Assembly: GCA_910588855.1 (NCBI GenBank)
Contig: CAJUSR010000006.1
Span: 1-64,000, forward strand
DNA from: an uncultured Kineothrix sp.
GTDB lineage: Bacteria > Bacillota > Clostridia > Lachnospirales > Lachnospiraceae
DNA length: 64,000 bases
Direction of reading: 5' to 3'
In this document: piece after piece, positions 52,913 to 61,725 of the stretch
How positions within the stretch are numbered: position 1 is the first letter of the stretch
How the letters are laid out: the number at the start of each line of letters is the position of its first letter
The notes under the pieces: model-generated
Database searches by the model: none
Seen by the model: the letters and a program-made list of their open reading frames with translations, nothing else
Told to the model about the DNA's origin: nothing
Translations under genes and position numbers: made by a program

Positions 52913-53233
52913 TCACTGCTTATCCGCTTTTGTCTCATGTAGATAAATCAGCTCTTTAATCAATTCCTGTGCCAACATACTCGTCATCAAGTGATCCTGG
53001 GAATGTACCAGCAAAATATTTACTTCCGGCCCATCCCCGTTCGCTTCGGCAGTCAGCATACTTGTCTGCACATGATGCGCTTCCAGAGCCTTCGCTTCGG
53101 ATTCAGCCAAAAGTTTTTTCGCTTCCTCAAATTTCCCTTCCCTGGCTGCGTTTAACGCCTGAAATGCCAACGTCCTGGCATCACCCGAATGCACAATCAA
53201 CATCATAGCAATATCTTCCGTACTCATTGCCAT
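52913..53233 (-). CDS. PTS IIA component, lactose/cellobiose family
   Basis: This 106-residue trimeric helical protein takes phosphate from HPr. The active His is His77 in LLVHSQDHLM, and the trimer-metal segment AHHVQTSMLTAEANG is kept. AGGAGG stands eight bases before the ATG. It is the first gene of the operon. Confidence 0.93.
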   Translation of the reverse strand: MAMSTEDIAMMLIVHSGDARTLAFQALNAAREGKFEEAKKLLAESEAKALEAHHVQTSMLTAEANGDGPEVNILLVHSQDHLMTSMLAQELIKELIYLHETKADKQ

Positions 53234-53254
53234 AAACCTTACCTCCTTCCGGCA

Positions 53255-53286
53255 CGGGCATTGCCCGTTTTCTGTCCCTAAAACGG
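53255..53286 (-). promoter_or_regulatory. Overlapping hairpins in the PTS operon leader
   Basis: On the minus strand CCGTTTT/AAAACGG (plus 53265-53286) and CGGGCA/TGCCCG (plus 53255-53267) share three bases, so only one stem can be complete at a time. They lie between the promoter and the IIA ribosome site. Confidence 0.5.
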
Positions 53287-53315
53287 ACTATACAGATTTT
53301 GCAAAACTCTGTCAA
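53287..53315 (-). promoter_or_regulatory. Sigma-A promoter of the PTS operon
   Basis: On the minus strand TTGACA (plus 53310-53315) and TATAGT (plus 53287-53292) are 17 bases apart. No convincing GG-N10-GC sigma-54 promoter is seen on this strand. A palindromic TTTTGCAAAA lies in the spacer. Confidence 0.8.
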
Positions 53316-53374
53316 ACACTCCTCTTCTCTGTTTTTCATTCTGATATAAACATTTCCTTTTGTTTTTGAACACT

Positions 53375-53419
53375 AAAAAAACGGCAACGCCTTCCGCTTT
53401 GGAATATTTGCCGTTTTTT
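53375..53419. terminator. Terminator of the levR-type gene
   Basis: AAAAAAACGGCAA pairs with TTGCCGTTTTTT across a 20-base loop. It lies about 90 bp past the regulator stop; the stretch 53420-53508 is A/T-rich without a gene. Confidence 0.85.
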
Positions 53420-53508
53420 CACATTTTCATCCGTTATTTGTTTATACACTAGAAAAAAATGAAATGAATATTATTTTTTCATTATACACTATATTTTTCT
53501 TATCTTTT

Positions 53509-56169
53509 TTATATTTGCTTAATAATTGCAATGATATATGCCAACTCATCGTCCGAAAAGCGGATACCGAAAGCTTTCTCCAACGTCTGCAGAATATCCC
53601 TCAAGTCATTATACAAACGTTTGTTACGGCCAATCAAACTATCCCTGTTCATTGTAACCGGCATTTTCCCTTTCATCAGCATCCGCTGAATCGCACAGGC
53701 AATATGCAAAAACAGCCCTAGTTCCTGGTCCTGGGACAATCCATGCGCCGCCCTCTTGATTCTGGCAATCGCTTTTGGCAGGCAATTCCTAAGTTTTTTC
53801 ATATCCAACCCTTCCAATTGCTCGGAAAGGTAGGCATAAATCGCATCATAGTCTACCTGGGCAATTGCTTCCACATTAGAAACGGCCAGCAGGACATCCA
53901 GTTTATCCACAGGTGTGTCAAACAGTCTGGTTACGGAAATAAAAGGAATCCCATGCAGCTGAGGGTCATAAGTGCCAATCACATAGAGGATTTCCTGCTC
54001 CTGCCTCAGACGGTTCACCTCACCTAACAATTGCTTACGATCGCTAATCGCCAACGGGATAATATCCACCTCTTCCATTTGGATATGCTTCTCCAAATAA
54101 GACTTCATCGAAACAGCCGCGCCTTTTCCGTTCATACACAACGTAATGATTATCTTATGCTTGCACTGCCGCGCATACGATTCCGTCATCTGCTGGTAAG
54201 AATCCTGAAAAGTCTTGGCAACTTTATCGTACAATTCGTCCAAAGAAGTCAGGCAGCTGTCCTTGCGGGAACTGTCTAACGCAATAAGGGCCCCCGGCAT
54301 TTCCAACATGCGGATTCTCACACCGCATTCCCTCATAATCATTTCCGCCATCGTCCGCAGCGAGCCCATATCATATAGCAGCAAAATACCCTGCCCTTTG
54401 TCAACCTCCATAATCCGCGCTTTCAATTCGTTATAAGCCTCATGCATATCCATACTTAGCGGCATATCAAAGGCATATGTATTATTCCCTTTGACCAGCG
54501 AGTTTACCACATCTGCCATAGAAGAAGCCGTTGACCTGCCATGCATTGCCAGCAAAATCACCGGTTTATTCACCGGTTTATCATAAATCGTATTGTTGCA
54601 GATAAACATAGTGATAAATACAACCTCATCAATTGAAAGCTGCACATTAAATTCCCTCTCCACCTCCGTAGAAAACTTCATACAGAAAGCATATTCTTCC
54701 CTGTGGTTTTCTACCGTCTCCATCACCCGGCTGTTGGAAAGCCTCTGCACCACATTGGTACGCTCCAATGTCGCGGAAAGATGGAGGCACAACCCATAAA
54801 AAATAGATTCCGGATAAACCCGCCCAAAACGTAAAGATGCCTCCCTCAAAAATTCCTCCACCATCGCTACAATCCGGCGGTCCACTATCTTAAGCAGCGA
54901 TTCCCGGTTCACGCTCTTCCCGTTCATTCGATGCACCAGCTGCTTCATATCATATTCCAGCTCCGCATTAATAATCGAACTAGCCTCTTTATCGGTAATC
55001 CCTCTTCCCCTTAACTCTGCCGCTTTGCGGTCAATCATATCATAAATGGACTCCCTTTCTTCACCGGGGTTTTCATTCTTTTCCAACGTCCGCTCTATCG
55101 TAGCCGTTTTGGAAAAAGCATAAGAATAATTTTTGGGAATCAACCCTTCTACTTCATCATAAAAGTCCTTATAATACAAAAGCCCCTGGCGCACAATAGA
55201 CGGCATATCATTCATATAAATATACAGTTCATCCGTATTTTCATTAAATTCCCTTACATATGCGTTAGCGCAGCCAATTTTAATATCGGACTTCAACTGT
55301 TTTACATTATTTTCACAACGGTAAAGCAACATACACCTTAGCAGTTCAGCGTTAACTTTCACCGGCTTATCCATACGTGCGGCTTCTTCCACAAAGAAGT
55401 TCTGTACCAATGCAAACCTTTCTTCCAGCCGGCGAGCCTTCAATGAAGGTAAATCAATCCTTACGGAAAATTTAGCCGCATAGGCATGGAGCAGCGATTG
55501 TTTTGCATTATCATTTACCGCACAGATTAAAATCGTATCCCTGCTATTTTTTCCTTCGTCCTCCAGCAATTCCAGAAGCATATCCCTGGCCCTGACCGGC
55601 AAAAGGTCAATATGGTCAACGACCAATATTCCTCCTCTGGCCTTTTGAAGCGCGCTCTCACAATCATTGCTGCTGCGGCCAAACAAACTTATGCGGATTT
55701 CTTCATCCTGCCCTTCATAATATCTGCAATTAAAACGGATAAAGGGGGCATCATCTGCAATTACCCCCTTTTCTTTTGCAAACCGGTACATGAGATAGGC
55801 AAAGTATGTCTTGCCGGATCCTCCCGGTCCCACAATAAGCGTATTCAAGCTATGTTCCGGATATAAGATAGCAGCCTTGGCCAATCTGGTTACATTTTTT
55901 AAGCTGCCATTATACCCCAACAGCTCTTTAAAGCAGGATTCTTCACTGCTGCCGGACCCGGGCCGGTTCGCAATCCGATAAGGTACCGGACGCCCCTGCA
56001 GCTTTTCCAGCTTCCCTTCCATTACCAAATCATTCAATAAGGTACTCAGGTTTGAACGCTGCATCTGCAATTCTTCCGCCAACTCCTGCGTATTAAAAAC
56101 CTTATCCTCCGTTCCGCACTTTTGCGCACACATCACCATATAGTCAAATACTTCATCCTTTTTCGTCAT
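53509..56169 (-). CDS. LevR-family PTS-controlled regulator with degenerate AAA+ domain
   Basis: This regulator has 886 residues in the order winged helix (1-65), AAA+ domain (about 85-310), PRD1 (about 420-535), EIIA-Man-like domain (LLAMHGRSTASSM, with His), EIIB-like domain (ITLCMNGKGAAVSM, with Cys) and PRD2 (LGLFLHIACAIQRM). This is the LevR layout, in which PTS phosphorylation of the PRD and EII domains tunes activity. Walker A GPGGSGKT (114-121) is intact. The sigma-54 contact loop GAFTGA, expected after LFG (162-164), is absent, and Walker B ends VVDH instead of DE. It adjoins the PTS operon it probably controls. The start at 56169 has GAGG seven bases upstream. Confidence 0.9.
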   Translation of the reverse strand: MTKKDEVFDYMVMCAQKCGTEDKVFNTQELAEELQMQRSNLSTLLNDLVMEGKLEKLQGRPVPYRIANRPGSGSSEESCFKELLGYNGSLKNVTRLAKAAILYPEHSLNTLIVGPGGSGKTYFAYLMYRFAKEKGVIADDAPFIRFNCRYYEGQDEEIRISLFGRSSNDCESALQKARGGILVVDHIDLLPVRARDMLLELLEDEGKNSRDTILICAVNDNAKQSLLHAYAAKFSVRIDLPSLKARRLEERFALVQNFFVEEAARMDKPVKVNAELLRCMLLYRCENNVKQLKSDIKIGCANAYVREFNENTDELYIYMNDMPSIVRQGLLYYKDFYDEVEGLIPKNYSYAFSKTATIERTLEKNENPGEERESIYDMIDRKAAELRGRGITDKEASSIINAELEYDMKQLVHRMNGKSVNRESLLKIVDRRIVAMVEEFLREASLRFGRVYPESIFYGLCLHLSATLERTNVVQRLSNSRVMETVENHREEYAFCMKFSTEVEREFNVQLSIDEVVFITMFICNNTIYDKPVNKPVILLAMHGRSTASSMADVVNSLVKGNNTYAFDMPLSMDMHEAYNELKARIMEVDKGQGILLLYDMGSLRTMAEMIMRECGVRIRMLEMPGALIALDSSRKDSCLTSLDELYDKVAKTFQDSYQQMTESYARQCKHKIIITLCMNGKGAAVSMKSYLEKHIQMEEVDIIPLAISDRKQLLGEVNRLRQEQEILYVIGTYDPQLHGIPFISVTRLFDTPVDKLDVLLAVSNVEAIAQVDYDAIYAYLSEQLEGLDMKKLRNCLPKAIARIKRAAHGLSQDQELGLFLHIACAIQRMLMKGKMPVTMNRDSLIGRNKRLYNDLRDILQTLEKAFGIRFSDDELAYIIAIIKQI

Positions 56170-56210
56170 TCCCAATCCTCTTTGAAAAATACCCTTTCTT
56201 CCCCTTATCA

Positions 56211-56244
56211 AAAAAATAACCTCTGTTCCCAGAAGTTATTTTTT
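56211..56244 (-). terminator. Terminator between chemoreceptor and regulator genes
   Basis: AAAAAATAAC pairs with GTTATTTTTT, extended by TCTG/CAGA after a mismatch. It lies only about 40 bp before the regulator start, with no room for a promoter after it. Confidence 0.75.
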
Positions 56245-56330
56245 CAGCCGCCTTTTTATTTGAACCCGTCATCCAATACAATCTATTTTGAGTAAACTTC
56301 CTTTGCCACCATGCCCTATGATTTTTAAAA

Positions 56331-56360
56331 AATATACCATAATCATAAACCGGCAGTCAA
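56331..56360 (-). promoter_or_regulatory. Probable promoter of the LevR-type gene
   Basis: On the minus strand TTGACT (plus 56355-56360) and TATATT (plus 56331-56336) are 18 bases apart, just past the chemoreceptor stop and upstream of the hairpin at 56211-56244. Confidence 0.6.
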
Positions 56361-56395
56361 CATTTAACCTCACATTACCCACTATATACCAAATC

Positions 56396-58633
56396 CTAAA
56401 CAATAAATCTGCCAATGGACCGGTCGAGGGCATCCGCCTCCTCTTTCAGCAATTCAACCTCCCTTGCCAAATCCGAAACAATTTTCACCTGTTCGTCCAA
56501 TGCAGAGGTAATTTCTTCCGTAGCTACTGCCGCCTGTTCCGTAACAACAGAAATATGGCTCATGGATTCCTGTACCTGTTCTTTTTCCCCACTTATTAAC
56601 TGCATATTGTCCGCAATATTTTCCAACCCGCCTACAAGTTCCCCTACGCATTCGTTGATTTCCCCAAATACCTGTATCGTCTCCTCCAAAGCGCCCGCCT
56701 GTTCAAAAACAATCGCTTCCGCTTCTTTTGCGGATTCCGTAGTTTTCCAGGTGGTCACCATAATATTTTCCACAATTTTCTTTATATTTTTGCCTGCCTG
56801 CATGGATTCATCCGCCAGCTTCCGGATTTCCTGCGCCACAACTGCAAACCCTTTGCCATTTTCACCGGCCCTTGCCGCTTCGATAGAAGCATTTAAGGAC
56901 AGCAGGTTCGTCTGTTTTGCGATACTGTTAATCGTATTGATAAACCCTTCGATTGCCGAAGAGCGTTCCTGCACATCGTTAATATTCTCCACAAGGACTT
57001 TCGTTATGGAAACCGTTGTTTCCGTCTTTTTGTTCAGCTCGCCTACAATAACCCTTCCTTGCTCCACAGCCGTTGTAGCCTTGTCAATGGTGATGCCCAT
57101 ATTATCCGTCCCGGCACATACACCGTCTACTTTATCCGCAAACCCGGCCATCATGCTGTTGCTCATGTCCGCTTCCTGTGCCTGCTTTTGTGCCCCTGCC
57201 GCCACATCATCTACCGATGAGGAAATTTCACGGATGGAAGAGTGTATAATATCCGACTTTTCCGCTACCCCGTCCGCCATTTCCTTTACCTCATTCCCAA
57301 ACTTCTGCATATCTGTCATCAAGACGCGCATACTGGCCAGCATATCGTTCATTCCCTTTGCAAGAATGCTAAATTCGTCCTTACGTTTTATATGAAATTC
57401 CTGCGTTAAATCACCTTCTGCCACCTTGCCCATGCCATCCGTCATCACTTTCACGGTACCGCTCATCCCCATAGCAATCCTGCTTCCGATAATAAAGGCG
57501 ATAACAGAAGCAAGAACAATCATCACAATGCTCAAGTTCCGTATAAAGCGTACTTCCTTCACAATATTATCCTGCGGAATAAGGCTGCAAAGCATCATCC
57601 CCGTTTTGCCTATCGGCGCATATACATACAAATATTTTTCCCCATTATACTTTACATAACAGCTTCCGGCCTCTACGGCCCCTTTGCTTTCTATAAAAAA
57701 ATCCTTATCGGCAAAAACCTCTTCCCCGCTTTCCAAGGCAGTCCCTTTTCCCCCTCTCTGTATCCTGGCAACTTCACGGCCGTCCGGGGAAACCAATGCT
57801 TTAATGCTGTTTTCGCCAAAATCCATCTCATTTAGCATTTCTTCTACCGTTTCGGTAGCGATATCAAGCACCAAATAGGCATTCGCCTTTGGAAACTTCT
57901 GATAGAAAGAAACGGCATACCGGTCCGGCGACAGGGAAAGCTGTCTGTCCAAATAGCTATGAAAACCCATCCATACCGTATTTGGCATGGAATTTCCCTG
58001 AAGATATTCCCCTTCCTCCGACTCCATAAAGCCCTGCCATACATTATCGCCCATGCTGGATGATACGGATGTTAAATAAGTACCCCCTTCCGGTATCACA
58101 TGGAAGCTATAAATATACTGCACACTGGCCTTCATTTGAATCAAGTCCTTTTTCGCATTACGCCAATACTGCATCCCCTTTCCGTCTTCCACCTTATAAT
58201 AAACTTCATAATACGATGAAAGGTTTTCCCCCACTACCATCTCCAACGCTTTTGACGATACATTGCCTGCCAAAAGCTCGCCGTACATCCCAACGGCCGA
58301 TATCGTGTTTCTGGATGATTCCTCCACCTTATCCTTAATCGTGCCGGAGGCCGTTATGTAGGAAACGCTTCCCAATATGATAATCAATACAACCGGAACA
58401 AGGAAAGCCTTCAGCAGCGTTCCCATAATACTGGCTTTAGTCAGCATGTTAAAATTAAAATGTGCTTTCCCTTCACCATTTCCTGCAGGCTTTTTCCCCG
58501 CTTTTATTTTCCCTGCTTTCACTTTACCCGGTTTCATTTCCTTGACTTTAATTCTCTTTGCCTTAATCCTTTCCGGCTTATCCTTCCCCCAGCCTTCTTT
58601 TGCACCAGGTATAAACTTTTTTGCCATCCCCAT
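56396..58633 (-). CDS. Methyl-accepting chemotaxis protein with basic N-terminal tail
   Basis: This 745-residue receptor has membrane helix 1 at about 70-92, an outside Cache-type sensor (about 95-350), helix 2 near 365-385, a HAMP linker and the signalling domain with the hairpin tip INTIAKQTNLLSLNASIEAARAGE (key part NLLSLNASIEAARAGE). Before helix 1 there is an unusual cytoplasmic tail of about 60 residues rich in Lys and Gly with repeated KVKAGKIKAG-like units. AGGAGG lies five bases before the ATG. No chemotaxis genes adjoin it. Confidence 0.93.
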   Translation of the reverse strand: MGMAKKFIPGAKEGWGKDKPERIKAKRIKVKEMKPGKVKAGKIKAGKKPAGNGEGKAHFNFNMLTKASIMGTLLKAFLVPVVLIIILGSVSYITASGTIKDKVEESSRNTISAVGMYGELLAGNVSSKALEMVVGENLSSYYEVYYKVEDGKGMQYWRNAKKDLIQMKASVQYIYSFHVIPEGGTYLTSVSSSMGDNVWQGFMESEEGEYLQGNSMPNTVWMGFHSYLDRQLSLSPDRYAVSFYQKFPKANAYLVLDIATETVEEMLNEMDFGENSIKALVSPDGREVARIQRGGKGTALESGEEVFADKDFFIESKGAVEAGSCYVKYNGEKYLYVYAPIGKTGMMLCSLIPQDNIVKEVRFIRNLSIVMIVLASVIAFIIGSRIAMGMSGTVKVMTDGMGKVAEGDLTQEFHIKRKDEFSILAKGMNDMLASMRVLMTDMQKFGNEVKEMADGVAEKSDIIHSSIREISSSVDDVAAGAQKQAQEADMSNSMMAGFADKVDGVCAGTDNMGITIDKATTAVEQGRVIVGELNKKTETTVSITKVLVENINDVQERSSAIEGFINTINSIAKQTNLLSLNASIEAARAGENGKGFAVVAQEIRKLADESMQAGKNIKKIVENIMVTTWKTTESAKEAEAIVFEQAGALEETIQVFGEINECVGELVGGLENIADNMQLISGEKEQVQESMSHISVVTEQAAVATEEITSALDEQVKIVSDLAREVELLKEEADALDRSIGRFIV

Positions 58634-58736
58634 AAAGCCCTCCTAATCCGTGCATTTGCCGCCCTGCTAAAACCAGCGTCCCATTCCTTCTCACCTGCAA
58701 ATGGAAAGTAACCCCTTACTCCCATTTTTTATTTTT

Positions 58737-58766
58737 ATTTTACCATTTCTTTACTATGGATTTCAA
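58737..58766 (-). promoter_or_regulatory. Promoter of the chemoreceptor gene
   Basis: On the minus strand TTGAAA (plus 58761-58766) and TAAAAT (plus 58737-58742) are 18 bases apart. Confidence 0.6.
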
Positions 58767-58768
58767 GA

Positions 58769-58809
58769 ATTTTTTCGTATTTTTTCGTATTTTATTCGTA
58801 TTTTTTCGT
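58769..58809. repeat. Four phased A-tract repeats upstream of the chemoreceptor promoter
   Basis: ATTTTTTCGT occurs at 58769, 58779, 58789 (one extra base) and 58800. The period of 10-11 bp equals one helix turn, so the A/T tracts line up on one face of the DNA. The array lies directly upstream of the -35 box. Confidence 0.8.
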
Positions 58810-58869
58810 TTGATTATATTAGGACACAAAATATAGGCGCCCATAAGTACGCCCAACGATATATTTTTC

Positions 58870-58898
58870 TATACAAAGCGAGTAAAAAAAGATACAAT
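58870..58898 (+). promoter_or_regulatory. Probable promoter of the MgtC-like gene
   Basis: TATACA (58870-58875) and TACAAT (58893-58898) are 17 bases apart, about 80 bp before the start. Confidence 0.45.
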
Positions 58899-58977
58899 AT
58901 AAGAACATTACGCAATTATAAGAACAGCATACAATTATGCAAAAAAACCGGAACTTAGCGTTTAAGGAGGCAATGCA

Positions 58978-59670
58978 ATGATTCACCAAGTCATGGTTAT
59001 GGGCACCGGCGAATATTTATCTATCATTATCCGTCTGACAATGGCAATGATTATGGGGGCTGTTATCGGTTACGAACGGGCTTCCAAAAAAAGCACTGCC
59101 GGGCTGCGCACCTTTTCTATCGTCTGCGTGGCATCCGCCTTCACAATGATTATCAATGAATATCTCATCGGGCAATACGGCGCCGGCGACAGCGCCCGTC
59201 TGGCCGCTCAGGTTATCAGCGGCGTCGGTTTCCTTGGCATGGGCAGCATTATTATGACTGCAAGGAACAGGGTCCGTGGGCTCACCACTGCAGCCACCCT
59301 ATGGGCAACCGCCATTTTAGGGCTTTCCGCCGGGGCAGGAATGATTGTTTCCAGCCTTATTGCCTTTGCCATTATGATGTTTATTATTATTGTACTGTCC
59401 CCCATCAGCAAATATCTGGAAAAGTATAACCGCATTATCACTATTTATATGGAAATAGATAAGCATACAGGGCTGCAGCAAATCATAGATTTTTTTGCGG
59501 ATAAAAACTACGAAGTGCTGCAGCTTGAGAAACATATGACCTCTCCGGAAGGCGACCTGATGATTCAGTTGGAGCTGAACCTACATGGCAAATATCTCCA
59601 TTCCGATATTATCCATCAACTGAGCCAGTGGGAAACAATACATTACATCGAAGAAGTCCGCAAATTATAA
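58978..59670 (+). CDS. MgtC/SapB family membrane protein
   Basis: This 230-residue protein has four to five helices in the first 145 residues with the MgtC motif GAVIGYERASKKSTAGLRT and AQVISGVGFLGMGSII, then an ACT-like soluble domain. MgtC proteins help growth at low magnesium by acting on ATPase or other targets; they are not themselves proven transporters. AAGGAGG precedes the ATG. It converges on glpK with a 13-bp gap. Confidence 0.92.
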   Translation: MIHQVMVMGTGEYLSIIIRLTMAMIMGAVIGYERASKKSTAGLRTFSIVCVASAFTMIINEYLIGQYGAGDSARLAAQVISGVGFLGMGSIIMTARNRVRGLTTAATLWATAILGLSAGAGMIVSSLIAFAIMMFIIIVLSPISKYLEKYNRIITIYMEIDKHTGLQQIIDFFADKNYEVLQLEKHMTSPEGDLMIQLELNLHGKYLHSDIIHQLSQWETIHYIEEVRKL

Positions 59671-59683
59671 TATGGTTCCATCA

Positions 59684-61177
59684 TCATTCACGGGAATATG
59701 AAAGCGTGCAGCGGATGGCACGCTGCCAGCCTTTCAGCAGTTTTTCCCTTTCGTCTTTTTTCATGGAAGGCGTAAACGCTTTCCCCAATTGCCAATTTTC
59801 ACGGATTTCTTCTTTGCTTCCATAGTAACCCGTGGCAAGCCCTGCCAAATAAGCGGCTCCCAGCGCTGTGGTCTCAATACATTCCGGCCTATACACTTTC
59901 GTATCGATAATATCCGCCTGAAACTTCATAAGGAAATTGTTAGCGCTGGCTCCGCCGTCCACTTTCAGTTCTTTTAGGCAAATCCCCGAATCTTCTTCCA
60001 TTGCCCGCAGCACATCTGCGGTCTGGTAAGCAATGGATTCCAATGCGGCACGTATTAAATGCTCTTTTTTACAGCCTCTTGTTATCCCCGTTACCATTCC
60101 TCTTGCATACTGATCCCAATAAGGCGCCCCCATCCCTGCAAAAGCCGGAACAATATAAACCCCTGCCGTATCTTCTACCGCCGCAGCGTATCCTTCCGTC
60201 TGGGCGGCATTTTTTATCATGCGCATTTCATCCCGCAGCCACTGGATAGACGCACCGGCTACAAACACGCTGCCTTCCAGCGCATATTCCACTTTATCCC
60301 CGGTTCCCGCCGCAATCGTAGTCAACAACCCATGACTGGATTCAATTGCTTTCTGCCCTGTATTCATCAAAAGGAAACAACCTGTTCCATATGTATTCTT
60401 CACCTGTCCCTGCTCAAAACAGCATTGGCCGAACAATGCCGCCTGCTGATCCCCTGCCGCACCTGCTATAGGGATATTCCCACCCAATACCCCCGCATCG
60501 GTATATCCATAAATATAGCTGGATGGCTTTACTTCAGGCAACATACATTTGGGGATGCCCAGCTTATCGAGCAATTCCTCATCCCAGCAAAGTTCATGGA
60601 TATTAAATAGCATCGTGCGGGAAGCATTGGTATAATCCGTCACATGTACGGTCCCTTTTGTCAGATTCCAAATCAGCCATGTGTCCACAGTTCCGAATAG
60701 AAGCTCCCCTGCCAGCGCCCGTTCCTTTGCATGTTCCACATGTTCCAGAATCCATGCTATCTTCGTGGCAGAAAAATAAGCATCCGGGATAAGCCCTGTC
60801 TTCTTCCTGATAACATCCCCATATCCTTCTTTATTTAAAGCGTCAATCCGCTCCGCTGTCCGGCGGCACTGCCATACAATTGCATTGTATACAGGAACTC
60901 CTGTCTTTTTATCCCATACAATTGCCGTTTCGCGCTGGTTCGTAATGCCTATTCCACTAATATCCCCCGCATTTGCCCCCACCATTGCCATAGCTTCCGT
61001 TGCCACAGCCAGCTGGGAAGACCATATTTCCATCGGGTTATGCTCCACCCAGCCCGGGTTCGGATAAATCTGCGAAAACTCTTTCTGCGCCATGCTCAAT
61101 ATTTTCCCTTGTTTATCAAACAAAATACACCGGGAACTGGTCGTTCCCTGATCCAATGCCATTATATACTTTCCCAT
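59684..61177 (-). CDS. glpK: Glycerol kinase
   Basis: This 497-residue enzyme phosphorylates glycerol to glycerol 3-phosphate. It opens MALDQGTTSSRCILFD and has GITNQRET, the loop YGTGCFLLMNTG, and the C-terminal signature KVDGGASANNFLMKFQADI (key part DGGASANNFLMQ-like). The length is standard. It is the last gene of a glycerol catabolic unit with a GlpA-like dehydrogenase, a FAD oxidoreductase and a DUF1667 protein. Confidence 0.97.
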   Translation of the reverse strand: MGKYIMALDQGTTSSRCILFDKQGKILSMAQKEFSQIYPNPGWVEHNPMEIWSSQLAVATEAMAMVGANAGDISGIGITNQRETAIVWDKKTGVPVYNAIVWQCRRTAERIDALNKEGYGDVIRKKTGLIPDAYFSATKIAWILEHVEHAKERALAGELLFGTVDTWLIWNLTKGTVHVTDYTNASRTMLFNIHELCWDEELLDKLGIPKCMLPEVKPSSYIYGYTDAGVLGGNIPIAGAAGDQQAALFGQCCFEQGQVKNTYGTGCFLLMNTGQKAIESSHGLLTTIAAGTGDKVEYALEGSVFVAGASIQWLRDEMRMIKNAAQTEGYAAAVEDTAGVYIVPAFAGMGAPYWDQYARGMVTGITRGCKKEHLIRAALESIAYQTADVLRAMEEDSGICLKELKVDGGASANNFLMKFQADIIDTKVYRPECIETTALGAAYLAGLATGYYGSKEEIRENWQLGKAFTPSMKKDEREKLLKGWQRAIRCTLSYSRE

Positions 61178-61284
61178 GTCCTACACCCATACCTTTCTGC
61201 AACTATCCGGCTTCCTGCCGCCATACCGGAAAATCCACCGGATCTTTTGTTGAAATTCTGCAAAACCAAGCCAATGCCGGTCTG

Positions 61285-61668
61285 CTATCCTCTTCCCTCT
61301 ACATTTTTTGTTGCCACAATGTCCACTCCGGTTCCCGCCGCATCGGTTAAAACCACATCCCCAATATAGACGGGAGCTTCTACTTCTACCCGCTTGACTG
61401 CCTTCATGCAATCCCCTATTTTGCCTTTAGGGATGTCAGTCCTCGTCTTTACAGGCACTATCGGATGGCTTCCGTTTTTCACCCTTACCGTTGTGGTCAA
61501 TATCCGGGTAGGATTCTTTAATTCCTTCTTCCCGTATTCCTCACCCCTGCCGCAAGTGTTCCCTGCTACATGCAAAACACCATCCGCATATTCCGTTACC
61601 GTCAGCGCACATCCGATAGGGCAACGGATACATGTCAGCTCTGTCTTCTTTCCACTCTGTTCTTCCAT
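61285..61668 (-). CDS. DUF1667 cysteine-rich protein
   Basis: This 127-residue protein has CIRCPIGC near its N terminus and a further Cys in GNTCGRGEEYG, the pattern of an iron-sulfur or zinc site. The second half has a small beta domain (RTDIPKGKIGDCMKAV, APVYIGDVVL). In Clostridia DUF1667 proteins occur with GlpA-like dehydrogenases and a FAD oxidoreductase, as here, so it may be an electron-transfer subunit. AAGGGA precedes the ATG. Confidence 0.9.
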   Translation of the reverse strand: MEEQSGKKTELTCIRCPIGCALTVTEYADGVLHVAGNTCGRGEEYGKKELKNPTRILTTTVRVKNGSHPIVPVKTRTDIPKGKIGDCMKAVKRVEVEAPVYIGDVVLTDAAGTGVDIVATKNVEGRG

Positions 61669-61725
61669 TCCAATTCCCTTTTATTCCCTTTCATTCCTGC
61701 ATTGCCTTTTTCCCTATTCCGGTTT

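Noticed and set aside
53250..53268. Plus-strand GGCACGGGCATTGC resembling a sigma-54 promoter
   Set aside because: It matches the -24/-12 pattern but points away from the PTS operon, with no plus-strand gene after it, and is explained by the leader hairpin.
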